Origin: Bradyrhizobium sp. CB1717
Lineage (GTDB): Bacteria > Pseudomonadota > Alphaproteobacteria > Rhizobiales > Xanthobacteraceae
Length of the DNA: 64,000 bases
Direction of reading: 5' to 3'
NCBI RefSeq assembly: GCF_029714325.1
Contig: NZ_CP121666.1
Coordinates: 4,340,001 to 4,404,000 of the forward strand
A program made the translations under genes and the position numbers. Shown here piece after piece: positions 52,894 to 60,331 of the stretch. Each line of letters opens with the position of its first letter. Position 1 is the stretch's first letter. The notes beneath the pieces were generated by a model that saw only the letters and a list, made by a program, of their open reading frames with translations, ran no database searches and had not been told where the DNA came from.

Positions 52894-54267
52894 GTGTCCG
52901 CGCGTATCCTCGTCGTCGATGACGTTCCTGCCAACGTCAAGCTGCTAGAGGCCCGGCTGTCCGCCGAATATTTCGACGTGATGACCGCCTCGAACGGCAC
53001 CGAGGCGCTGGCGATGGCCCGCCGTTCGGAGTGCGACATCATCCTGCTCGACGTGATGATGCCCGACATGGACGGCTTTGAAGTCTGCCGCCGCCTGAAG
53101 TCCGATCCGGCCACACACCACATTCCCGTCGTGATGGTCACCGCGCTCGACAGTCCCGCCGACCGCAACCGCGGGCTCGAGGCCGGCGCGGATGATTTCC
53201 TGACCAAACCCGTCTCCGACGTCGTCTTGATCGCGCGCGTGCGCTCGCTGACGCGGCTGAAGATGATGACCGATGAGCTGCGCATGCGCGCCATCACCTC
53301 GCTCGAGATCGGCATGCAGGCGCCCGAGCGCAGCGCGGTGGCCGATACCGGCAAGGGCGGCCGCATCCTGCTGGTCGACGACCGCGAGTCCTCCTATCAG
53401 CGGCTGGCGACGATCCTCGCCGCCGAGCACACCATCGACGTCGAGCCGAACCCGACGGAGGCGCTGTTCCACGCCGCCGAGGGCAATTACGACCTCCTGA
53501 TCGTCTCGCTCGACCTCAACAATTTCGACGGCCTGCGCCTGTGCAGCCAGGCGCGCTCGCTGGAGCGTACGCGCCATGTGCCGATCCTCGCCATCGCCGA
53601 CCCCGAGAACTCGACGCGGCTGCTCCGCGGCCTCGAGATCGGCGTCAACGACTATCTGCTGCGCCCGATCGACAAGACCGAGCTCCTTGCGCGCGCCCGC
53701 ACCCAGATCCGCCGCCGCCGCTACACCGATCATCTGCGCGACAACGTGCAGAACTCGATCGAGATGGCGATCACCGACGCGCTCACCGGCCTGCACAATC
53801 GCCGCTACATGGAGAGCCATCTGGCAACGCTCGCCGAGCAGGCCGCGACCCGCGGCAAGCCGCTGGCGCTGATGATCCTGGACATCGACTACTTCAAGTC
53901 GATCAACGACAATTACGGCCACGATGCCGGCGACGACGTGCTGCGCGAATTCGCGGTGCGGGTGCGCAAGTCGATCCGCGGCATTGATCTGGCCTGCCGC
54001 TACGGCGGCGAGGAGTTCGTCATCGTGATGCCGGAGACCGATCTCCACGTCGCCGGCATGGTCGCCGAGCGTCTGCGCCGCTCGATCGCAGGCGAGCCGT
54101 TCGCGATCCACAAGGGCAGCAAGCGCATCGAGGTCACGATCTCGATCGGGCTCACCACGCTGGAGCAGAAGGGCGAGGCGGTCGCCGACGTCCTCAAGCG
54201 CGCCGACACGGCGCTCTACCGCGCCAAGCACGACGGCCGCAATCGCGTGGTGTCGCACGCGGCGTGA
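52894..54267 (+). CDS. pleD: PleD-type response regulator diguanylate cyclase
   Basis: 457 residues, GTG start at 52894, 15 nt after divK. It has receiver 1 with Asp53 (LLDVMMPDMDG), a degenerate adaptor receiver 2 (155-275) where the acceptor position is occupied by VSLDLNN with Ser205, and a GGDEF domain with GGEEF at 371-375. An inhibitory I-site RGID is at 362-365. PleD makes cyclic-di-GMP at the developing pole after phosphorylation-driven dimerisation. The divK-pleD operon is the conserved alphaproteobacterial arrangement. Confidence 0.96.
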   Translation: MSARILVVDDVPANVKLLEARLSAEYFDVMTASNGTEALAMARRSECDIILLDVMMPDMDGFEVCRRLKSDPATHHIPVVMVTALDSPADRNRGLEAGADDFLTKPVSDVVLIARVRSLTRLKMMTDELRMRAITSLEIGMQAPERSAVADTGKGGRILLVDDRESSYQRLATILAAEHTIDVEPNPTEALFHAAEGNYDLLIVSLDLNNFDGLRLCSQARSLERTRHVPILAIADPENSTRLLRGLEIGVNDYLLRPIDKTELLARARTQIRRRRYTDHLRDNVQNSIEMAITDALTGLHNRRYMESHLATLAEQAATRGKPLALMILDIDYFKSINDNYGHDAGDDVLREFAVRVRKSIRGIDLACRYGGEEFVIVMPETDLHVAGMVAERLRRSIAGEPFAIHKGSKRIEVTISIGLTTLEQKGEAVADVLKRADTALYRAKHDGRNRVVSHAA

Positions 54268-54438
54268 GGCCGGCGCGATATAAAAGTCGCGAAACAACCC
54301 CATGCACAGTAGCCGGCGCTAGTCGGATCAATGGTTTGCGCGGGTGGCGAGGAGGCTTGCGTTGGCAGCGGCGCCATTTGACCCGTCGGGCAAAACAGGA
54401 GCATATTGGTAGGATGGCGATGGTCCTACAAACTCGGC

Positions 54439-54541
54439 TGTCATTCCCCGCGAAGGCGGGGAATCCAGTACGCCGCGGCCTCTCGGTTCAATCACAACCG
54501 CCTCTGGAATACTGGATCACCCGCCTTCGCGGGTGATGACA
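54439..54541. repeat. palindromic repeat, family 4
   Basis: 103 bp with ends TGTCATTCCCCGCGAAGGCG / CGCCTTCGCGGGTGATGACA and inner AATCCAGTA / TACTGGATC. One copy in the window, between pleD and the TetR gene. Just before it, TTGACCCGTCGGGCAAAACA near 54380 resembles another rhizobial repeat fragment. Confidence 0.75.
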
Positions 54542-54563
54542 CCTGACGATACGGGGACAGCGG

Positions 54564-55145
54564 CTATTTCGCGCGCTTGCGCTTCCCCACATCCACCCCC
54601 GCATTCCGCAACAGCACCGTCGCCGCTTCCTTCGCGGCCCGCGCCATCGCCGGATCATCACGCACGAGATCCTGGGCGATGGAGCCGTCGACCAGCAGCA
54701 CGAGTTGCGTCGCGAGCGCATCGGCGTCGGCAACGCCGAGCTCGGTCAGGCGGTCGCGAAACCAGAGGCGGCGGCTTTCCTTGAAGGCGATGGCGATCTT
54801 CTTCACGGCGCGGTCGGAGGGCCCGAGCTCGGCGACCGCATTGACGAACGGGCAGCCGCGAAAATCCTTCGCTGCAAAGCGCCGCTCCAGCGAATCGAAG
54901 GTGGCGAGGATCTGCTCGGCCGGCGGCTTGTCGGAGGGGCGCTGAGCTACGAAGCGGCGCTCGAGGTAGGCCGTGATCAGCGCGTCCTTGGACGGGAAGT
55001 GGTTGTAGAGCGTGCGCTTGGAGATGCCGATCTCCGCCGCGATGGTGTCGACGCCGATGGCGCGAATGCCTTGCAGATAGAACAGCTTGTCGGCGGTCTG
55101 AAGGATCCGCTCTTTCATCGTCTGTGGGGCGGGCGGGGGAGCCAT
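54564..55145 (-). CDS. TetR/AcrR-family transcriptional regulator
   Basis: 193 residues. The N-terminal HTH reads MKERILQTADKLFYLQGIRA, IGVDTIAAEIGISKRTLYNH and FPSKDALITAYLERR, fully standard. The C-terminal part (CPFVNAVAELGPSDRAVKKI, LATQLVLLVDGSIAQDL) is of the TetR_C type seen in repressors of MFS pumps. Divergent from the MFS gene with a 16-bp palindrome between them; expected to repress both. Confidence 0.93.
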   Translation of the reverse strand: MAPPPAPQTMKERILQTADKLFYLQGIRAIGVDTIAAEIGISKRTLYNHFPSKDALITAYLERRFVAQRPSDKPPAEQILATFDSLERRFAAKDFRGCPFVNAVAELGPSDRAVKKIAIAFKESRRLWFRDRLTELGVADADALATQLVLLVDGSIAQDLVRDDPAMARAAKEAATVLLRNAGVDVGKRKRAK

Positions 55146-55197
55146 GCAGAGCTAAGCGTCCTGTTTGCTTGACAGCCGTGGCCAACTATAGCCTAAG

Positions 55198-55213
55198 TAC
55201 ACAGGTCTGTGTA
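55198..55213. promoter_or_regulatory. TetR-type operator between regulator and MFS gene
   Basis: TACACAGGTCTGTGTA: arms TACACAG and CTGTGTA around GT, perfect dyad. It lies 24 bp downstream of a TTGACA (55169-55174), 53 bp before the TetR start and 62 bp before the MFS start. Typical length and position for a TetR dimer site. Confidence 0.7.
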
Positions 55214-55274
55214 ACCAAAATCAACGGCAAAAACAGACGTCGGCACGCGTGCCGCGCCCCGAGGGAGAAGAAAA

Positions 55275-56513
55275 ATGCCCCTGCTGCAGGTTCTGCGTCC
55301 GACCTTGCCGATCCTGATCGGCGCCTCGATCATGCTGACGCTGAGCATGGGGCTGCGGCAGAGCCTCGGCATCTTCATGCAGCCGCTGACGCATGACATC
55401 CACATGTCGATCTCGGACTTCACGCTGGCGCTCGCCGTGCAGAACCTCGCCTGGGGATTCTTGCAGCCGCCCGCCGGCGCGCTCACCGTGCGCTACGGCT
55501 TCCGTCCCATCATGATCGTGGGCGCGCTGATGTACATCGTGGGCCTCGTCCTGATGGCGACCGCGAACGGGCTCGTCAGCATCATGATCGGCGCTGGCGT
55601 GCTGATCGGGACGTCGCTGGCCTGCACCGCAGCCGCGATCGCGATGTCGGTGGCGGCGCGCGCGGTCCCTGAAACGGTACGCTCGACCGTGCTCGGCATC
55701 GTCTCCGGCGCGGGCTCGCTCGGCGCGCTCTTGTCGGCGCCGATCGGGCAGATGCTCAATGAGGGCTTTGGCTGGCGCATCGGGCTCGCCGGCTTCGTCG
55801 TCATGTCGGTGCTGATGATCCCCGCGGCCTGGTATGCCGGTCGCGTCGACAAGATTCCGCTGCCGAAGCCGGCCGCCGATGACATCGGCGATGCCACGGC
55901 CGCAACGGCGGCGAGGACGGCGTTCGGCAACGCGCCGTTCGTGGTGATGACCTGCGCCTATCTCGTCTGCGGCATGCAGCTCGTGTTCCTGACCACGCAT
56001 CTGCCGTCTTACCTCGCGATCTGCGGCCTCGATCCGATGCTGAGCGCGCAGACGCTCGGCATGATCGGCGGCTTCAACGTGCTGGGCTCGCTGTTCTTCG
56101 GCTGGGCCGGGCAGCGCTGGAACAAGCTGGCGCTGTTAGGGGGCATCTACATCCTGCGCTCGCTGGCGCTCGCCTGGTACTTCATGCTGCCGGCCACATC
56201 GTTCTCGACGTTGCTGTTCGGCGCGATCATGGGCTTTTTGTGGATGGGCGTCGGCCCGCTGGTCGCGGGCGCCGTCGCGGAGATGTTCGGCCTGCGCTGG
56301 CAGGCGATGATCCAGGGCCTGGCCTTCATGAGCCACCAGATCGGCAGCTTCCTCGGCGCCTATGGCGGAGGGGTGCTCTACGACGCGCTCGGCTCCTACA
56401 CCATGGCCTGGCGCATCGGCGTCGCGCTCGGCCTCGCCGGCGGCATCGTGCAGGTCGCGTTCGCGCTGATCCGGCCGTCGCAGCCGCCGGCGCCGGTGTT
56501 GCGGACGGTATAG
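55275..56513 (+). CDS. MFS transporter
   Basis: 412 residues with 12 predicted helices. Typical MFS parts are LSMGLRQSLGIFMQPLTHDI, PPAGALTVRYGFRP between helices 2 and 3, and SGAGSLGALLSAPIGQML. The C-terminal half is likewise complete (GGFNVLGSLFFGWAGQRWNK). Substrate is unknown; the group includes oxalate/formate-like and drug exporters. GAGGGAGAAGA precedes ATG 55275. Controlled by the divergent TetR. Its last 110 bp are partly repeated at 58690-58799. Confidence 0.93.
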   Translation: MPLLQVLRPTLPILIGASIMLTLSMGLRQSLGIFMQPLTHDIHMSISDFTLALAVQNLAWGFLQPPAGALTVRYGFRPIMIVGALMYIVGLVLMATANGLVSIMIGAGVLIGTSLACTAAAIAMSVAARAVPETVRSTVLGIVSGAGSLGALLSAPIGQMLNEGFGWRIGLAGFVVMSVLMIPAAWYAGRVDKIPLPKPAADDIGDATAATAARTAFGNAPFVVMTCAYLVCGMQLVFLTTHLPSYLAICGLDPMLSAQTLGMIGGFNVLGSLFFGWAGQRWNKLALLGGIYILRSLALAWYFMLPATSFSTLLFGAIMGFLWMGVGPLVAGAVAEMFGLRWQAMIQGLAFMSHQIGSFLGAYGGGVLYDALGSYTMAWRIGVALGLAGGIVQVAFALIRPSQPPAPVLRTV

Positions 56514-56613
56514 ACGAGGGCGGGCGGTCGCGAGCGTCAGCTTGGGAGCTTATAGCGGACGCCGCGCTGCCTCGTCGTGACGTGCCGCGCGACCCAAAGC
56601 GGTCGTTCACAGC

Positions 56614-57030
56614 CTACCTGCGCAAAAGAAAAACGCTGGAAGGCTCCACCTCGATCAGGAACGCGTCGTTGGCGAGGCTCGGCACTCCGATCCACGTTGC
56701 GCAAGGCGGATTGTCTCCGAATGTTGCCCTGAGCGCGCCACTGATCGCCTCGCTTTCGTGCAGATGATCCTGCTTGATGTATAGGCGAAGTGCGCCGACG
56801 TCATTGAGCGTTGCGCCAACCGAAGCCAATGCGACAGCTAGATTTTCAAGGCTCTTTAAAAGTTGACGCCCGATGTCACCGGCACCAATGATTTTTCGAT
56901 CGGCATCCCAAGCGACTTGGCCAGAAACATTGGCAACGTCACCGAACGGCGTTCGGACGACTGTGACCTGAGCAAAGCCATACGGCCGACTATCAAACAG
57001 TCCTGCAGCGACCTGGATGGATCGGCTCAT
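56614..57030 (-). CDS. RidA family protein
   Basis: 138 residues, RidA-like: GDVANVSGQVAWDADRKIIG, LLKSLENLAVALASVGATLN, ALRLYIKQDHLHESEAISGA, PPCATWIGVPSLANDAFLIE. The Arg expected before the last strand is replaced by Ala/Thr, so it may belong to a non-deaminase RidA subgroup. AAGGAGCTAC precedes ATG 57030. Third RidA-type gene in the window; it lies in the segment bracketed by the MFS duplication. Confidence 0.9.
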   Translation of the reverse strand: MSRSIQVAAGLFDSRPYGFAQVTVVRTPFGDVANVSGQVAWDADRKIIGAGDIGRQLLKSLENLAVALASVGATLNDVGALRLYIKQDHLHESEAISGALRATFGDNPPCATWIGVPSLANDAFLIEVEPSSVFLLRR

Positions 57031-57483
57031 TGTAGCTCCTTATCTTGGTGCGGGCTGACGGCGCCACAGCGGAATAGAACGTGCAACCGCGATAAACGAC
57101 AGTTCAGCTTGTGGCCTATCAGCGAAGTTCCGCCGCGTCTGACGGAGGTCCGCTCTCTGCGCCAGGGCCGACCAGATTGCTCAACCTGAGTGCTTCGCCG
57201 ATTGACCCCAAACGGACATTGACCAATCCTAACAACTCTCTCCCCACGTGTGTGCTCTTTAGTCGCGTTACAGGGGCAGCGGAAGATCCTATGGTCGTCG
57301 CGACATGACCCACGTCGTCGACATCGATCCGCGCATTGCGCGGCGTTGCTTGCACGCCGGACGGCTCCAAGCAGGAGCTTAGCCGGACGGTAGTTGGTGC
57401 CGTCCGGATTACCCCCTTCGTTCATCAAACGGATTTGGTGTGTGGCTCTCCCGCGAGGAGAAGCCCAAACAAGGAGGCATGTC
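57031..57483. other. 453 bp without a convincing gene
   Basis: Open frames exist on both strands but have shadow-like composition and no ribosome sites. The region must carry the promoter of the Rnk-like genes. I see no tRNA or repeat here. Confidence 0.5.
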
Positions 57484-57966
57484 GTGAACACCCCCTTTTT
57501 CCCGAACGTCACTCTTCCGGCTTCTGACCATCGCCGCTTGGAACAGCTCGCGCAGGCGGGCGCAGATCAAGGCGACGTGGACGCCCGTTTTCTGTTGAGT
57601 GAGATCAACCGTGCGGAAGTCGTCCCCGATCGCGCAGCCAGATTGGACAGCATCGTCACCATGGGTTCGTGGGTGACGTTCTGGATCACCTGGGGCTTCC
57701 CCCGCGGGACAAGGCAATTGGTGTACCCCGAAGACTACACGTCCGAGCGAACCCAAATCCCCGTGATGTCGCCGTTGGGTGCAGCGTTGGTCGGACGGAA
57801 GGTCGGAAGCGAAATCCCCTTCTTCACCGCTGGGCGCACCAACGTCGTCAAGGTCGAACGTGTCAGCCGAGGTGATCCGAACGATGTTGTCAGGGTTCTG
57901 TTTAGCAATCCGGAGGTCAAGGGCAAGAAGCTCTTTGACGGTGATCCGGGACCATCAGCGGCTTAG
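57484..57966 (+). CDS. GreA/Rnk-type transcription elongation factor-like protein (160 aa)
   Basis: Rnk-like protein: helical N-terminal arm (LEQLAQAGADQGDVDARFLL, SEINRAEVVPD) and a GreA/GreB C-terminal FKBP-like domain (LDSIVTMGSWVTFWITWGFP, RQLVYPEDYTSERTQIPVMS, PLGAALVGRKVGSEIPFFT). Rnk binds RNA polymerase through this domain but lacks the long coiled coil of GreA. Start is GTG 57484, with AAGGAGG seven nt upstream. 17 nt before a second gene of the same family. Confidence 0.85.
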   Translation: MNTPFFPNVTLPASDHRRLEQLAQAGADQGDVDARFLLSEINRAEVVPDRAARLDSIVTMGSWVTFWITWGFPRGTRQLVYPEDYTSERTQIPVMSPLGAALVGRKVGSEIPFFTAGRTNVVKVERVSRGDPNDVVRVLFSNPEVKGKKLFDGDPGPSAA

Positions 57967-57982
57967 GAAAGGAGAGAAGGTA

Positions 57983-58396
57983 ATGAGCAAGACTAATCGC
58001 AAAGGCAAACCTGAAATCGTGTTGCCGCCCATCACTGTGATAGAGGCTGAGGCGCGGCGTCTCAACGCCCTCGCCAGTTCGAGCGCGGTGCTCTTCCCGC
58101 GCGTGGCCCATTTCCTTGCACAGGAGATAGAGCGCGCAAGCGTGGTGGCGGACAATTCCGATCTGCGCGGCGTAGTCCGCATGGGCTCGCGGGTCCGGTA
58201 CTGCGATGACAAGACGGGTGAGGTCCGGGACGTGGTATTGGTTTATCCACACGAAGCGGACATAACGCTAAAGCGCGTCTCGGTTCTTACGCCGGTCGGA
58301 GCTGCGTTGATCGGCCTGTCGGTTGGCCAAGCCATTGAATTTCAAACCCCGGGCCACAACAAGCGGTCCTTGACGGTGCTAGGCGTGTCCAATTGA
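57983..58396 (+). CDS. rnk: GreA/Rnk-type nucleoside diphosphate kinase regulator-like protein (137 aa)
   Basis: Second Rnk-type protein: IEAEARRLNALASSSA, VAHFLAQEIERASVVAD, RGVVRMGSRVRYCDDKTGEV, TLKRVSVLTPVGAALIGLSV, then GQAIEFQTPGH. The arm plus GreA-C domain is complete. Acts in the cytoplasm on RNA polymerase. GGAGAGAAGG precedes ATG 57983, with 16 nt separating it from its paralogue, so the two are cotranscribed. Confidence 0.88.
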   Translation: MSKTNRKGKPEIVLPPITVIEAEARRLNALASSSAVLFPRVAHFLAQEIERASVVADNSDLRGVVRMGSRVRYCDDKTGEVRDVVLVYPHEADITLKRVSVLTPVGAALIGLSVGQAIEFQTPGHNKRSLTVLGVSN

Positions 58397-58409
58397 AGGA
58401 GGCGTTGAC

Positions 58410-58508
58410 ATGCGCGACGTTTCAACCAGACAGGCCGCCTTAACAGTCATCGGTATCACCATCGTTTTGGCTGCCGTGTTCTATCTTGCGACCTTCTTCA
58501 AGGCTTGA
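58410..58508 (+). CDS. tiny single-helix membrane peptide (32 aa)
   Basis: MRDVSTRQAALTVIGITIVL followed by AAVFYLATFFKA: a short polar start and one hydrophobic helix. AAGGAGG is 7 nt before the ATG, and the gene begins 13 nt after the rnk-like stop, so it is the third gene of that operon. Many rhizobial operons carry such unannotated membrane peptides; no function can be named. Confidence 0.6.
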   Translation: MRDVSTRQAALTVIGITIVLAAVFYLATFFKA

Positions 58509-58694
58509 AGGTCCAACCTCTGGGGGCGGCCCCTCTCGGCCTATGATCGAGCTGGGGCACCCCAACCGCGGGGGACTGCTCAACCACGCGGATCGGATCA
58601 ACGAATGAACCAGCGCGACTTCACCATTTTTCGAGGATTGCGGACGACGTAGCCGGGCAGCAGACGCAGGGCCTTATGGGGCAGGGGCGCCGCC

Positions 58695-58799
58695 ATGGCC
58701 TGGCACATCGGTGTGGCGCTCGGCCTTGCCGGCGGCATCGTGCAGGTCGCGTTCGCGCTGATCCGGCCGCCGCCGGCGCCGGTGTGGCGGACGGCGTAG
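58695..58799 (+). pseudogene. remnant duplicate of MFS transporter 3' end
   Basis: 105 bp encoding MAWHIGVALGLAGGIVQVAF and an ALIRPPPAPVWRTA end with stop, nearly identical to the last 37 codons of the MFS gene at 55275-56513 (differences are mostly third-position changes plus a 6-bp deletion and a 3-bp shift). Weak similarity continues upstream to about 58672 with a gap. It has no start region or promoter of its own, so it is a leftover of duplication. Confidence 0.85.
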
Positions 58800-58825
58800 C
58801 CAATTCGCCGCACCCCGATGCTTGT

Positions 58826-58839
58826 TTGATCTCGATCAA
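58826..58839 (+). promoter_or_regulatory. FNR/FixK box
   Basis: TTGATCTCGATCAA, an exact match to the TTGAT-N4-ATCAA consensus of FNR/FixK regulators. It is 230 bp upstream of the FixK-like gene and 41.5 bp (centre to base) upstream of the hairpin beginning at about 58874, the spacing of a class II activated promoter. Confidence 0.7.
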
Positions 58840-58868
58840 TAGGCCGCCTTTCCACTGACCTAGGGAAG

Positions 58869-58940
58869 GGGGTGCGTAGCCCCACTACGCGACCCACCCA
58901 AAGCCGTCGGCTTCCCCAAGGGCTGACGGCTTCCTTTTGC
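58869..58940 (+). ncRNA. candidate small RNA behind FNR/FixK box
   Basis: If transcription starts about 41.5 bp after the box centre (near 58874), the transcript would contain GGGTGCGTAG-CCCCA-CTACGCGACCC and then AAGCCGTC...GACGGCTT followed by a short T-run (CCTTTTGCG), i.e. two hairpins, the second terminator-like. No good -10 is seen (only TAGGGA at 58861). Speculative; the hairpins could also be a leader of the fixK-like transcript. Confidence 0.25.
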
Positions 58941-59068
58941 GCGCTTCTTATTCAGAAGGGCCTTGGAAACGATCCGGGTAATTGCTAGTTTTTCCCGAGT
59001 TTGCGTCCGGTCAATCTCGCCTCGCCGTATCTGCCTAGCATGTGTTGAACCTTCAGGGAGGTCGAACA

Positions 59069-59734
59069 ATGCTGGTGAGGATCAACACCGCACCCCGCAT
59101 GCAAATCGACGGGCAGCTTGCTGCTCTGGCCGGTGAGCGGATGTCTTGCTGCGAATTCAGCTATCGCAGGGCCTCCGAGATCTTTGGCGAGGGCGAAGAG
59201 CCCGAATACGTCTACCAGATCATCTCCGGCGCGGTGCGCACCTACAAGCTTCTGCCGGACGGTCGCCGTCAGATCAACGCGTTCCACCTGGCCGGCGACA
59301 TGTTCGGGTTCGAGAACGAGACGACTCACCGTTTTACGGCCGAAGCGATCGTCGAAACCAATGTCCGCCTCATGCGGCGCACCAGCATTCTGGAAGCGGT
59401 GCGACATGGGGGCGCGGGTACCAAGGACCTCATCAAATTCGTCACCCAGAATCTTCAGCACGCCGAGAGCCACATGCTTCTCCTCGGCCGAAAGACGTCG
59501 CTCGAGCGGGTGACGGCATTCCTTCTCGAGATGGATGAACGGCTTCAGCATCCGGACGTGATGATCTTGCCGATGAATCGCCGCGACATCGCCGATTATC
59601 TCGGGCTGACCCTGGAAACCGTCTCCCGGGCCCTTTCGATCCTTCGAGACGAAGGGCTGCTGCGCTTTGACGGAAATACGCAGCGGCGGCTCGAGCTGAT
59701 CGATCGTGGCGCTCTCGCGAAGATCGACGCCTGA
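59069..59734 (+). CDS. Crp/Fnr-family regulator, FixK-like
   Basis: 221 residues. N-terminal cyclic-nucleotide-binding-type domain (VYQIISGAVRTYKLLPDGRR, FHLAGDMFGFENE), dimer helix (HAESHMLLLGRKTSLERVTA) and a FixK-type HTH near residue 170-195 (RRDIADYLGLTLETVSRALS). The N-terminal Cys cluster of oxygen-sensing FNR is absent, so like FixK it needs no own Fe-S cluster. It should bind TTGAT-N4-ATCAA boxes, one of which lies upstream. GGGAGG precedes ATG 59069. Confidence 0.92.
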   Translation: MLVRINTAPRMQIDGQLAALAGERMSCCEFSYRRASEIFGEGEEPEYVYQIISGAVRTYKLLPDGRRQINAFHLAGDMFGFENETTHRFTAEAIVETNVRLMRRTSILEAVRHGGAGTKDLIKFVTQNLQHAESHMLLLGRKTSLERVTAFLLEMDERLQHPDVMILPMNRRDIADYLGLTLETVSRALSILRDEGLLRFDGNTQRRLELIDRGALAKIDA

Positions 59735-59836
59735 CGGCCGCCAGCCTGCCAAGCTTCCTTAACGCCGGCGTTCGAGCGGCCGACGATGTTGCATTGCGTT
59801 AGCCTGAATGACCACCAGTGGCCCATAGCGGCGGGT

Positions 59837-60166
59837 CTAGTGGTGGGGAGGACTGCAGTCGAGCTCCTTGATCCTCCCGGCGGCGTCAAACGCAAAAAGC
59901 GCACTCATGACGCCCGCACTGGTGACGTAGGAGAGGATGGTCCCGTCGTGCCAGGGATTGAGATCGTCCAAGGTGCTTGCCGGATATTCCCGGAGGCGAT
60001 CGACCCAATAGGCCCGAAGTGCCTCGCGGCCGGTAATGGTTTTGACGCAGCCGCAGCCGCAGTGAACCACGGCATCGTCGGCATACATATCCAGGATCGC
60101 TTCGATATCGCCAGCGCGGTAGGCATCGAGCCAGTCAACCGCAACGCCCATCGGGTCAAAGGACAT
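59837..60166 (-). CDS. SnoaL-like / NTF2-fold nuclear transport factor 2 family protein
   Basis: 109 residues of the NTF2-like fold: MGVAVDWLDAYRAGDIEAIL, DMYADDAVVHCGCGCVKTIT, LRAYWVDRLREYPASTLDDL, MSALFAFDAAGRIKELDCS. Members are small isomerases, hydrolases or ligand binders; function unknown here. The CGCGC cluster could bind metal. Start ATG 60166 has AGGTGA upstream; ATG 60181 adds five residues. Confidence 0.85.
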   Translation of the reverse strand: MSFDPMGVAVDWLDAYRAGDIEAILDMYADDAVVHCGCGCVKTITGREALRAYWVDRLREYPASTLDDLNPWHDGTILSYVTSAGVMSALFAFDAAGRIKELDCSPPHH

Positions 60167-60179
60167 ATTATTCACCTGC

Positions 60180-60207
60180 ATACCGTCAAAATCATACCGT
60201 CAAAATC
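60180..60207. repeat. 14-bp tandem duplication in the spacer before the giant gene
   Basis: ATACCGTCAAAATC occurs twice head to tail (60180-60193 and 60194-60207) between the divergent SnoaL-like and giant genes. It may be a duplicated regulatory site or simple replication slippage. Confidence 0.7.
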
Positions 60208-60331
60208 TGCAATTTTAGATCGGGTTAACCCCGCTAAGCCTCTTTCTCTCAACGATTAATTGTATTTTAATACCCCGTACCCGGCCCCGGCCATATGCCG
60301 AAGGACATAGAACCGGGGCGAGGCATATTTC

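Larger units (their letters stand above)
58509..59068. other. accessory intergenic region: MFS remnant, FNR box, RNA hairpins
   Basis: 560 bp with no intact protein gene. It contains the decayed MFS 3' end (58672-58799), a perfect FNR/FixK box (58826-58839), two strong hairpins (58869-58896 and 58901-58932) and the ribosome site of the FixK-like gene. Confidence 0.7.

Noticed and set aside
57027..57512. 161-codon frame on - strand before the Rnk-like genes
   Set aside because: Arg/Cys/Gly-rich composition, overlaps the ribosome site of the next gene, no domain.
58860..59069. 69-codon frame on - strand opposite the FixK-like leader
   Set aside because: Covers the hairpins and the ribosome site of the opposite gene; no features.
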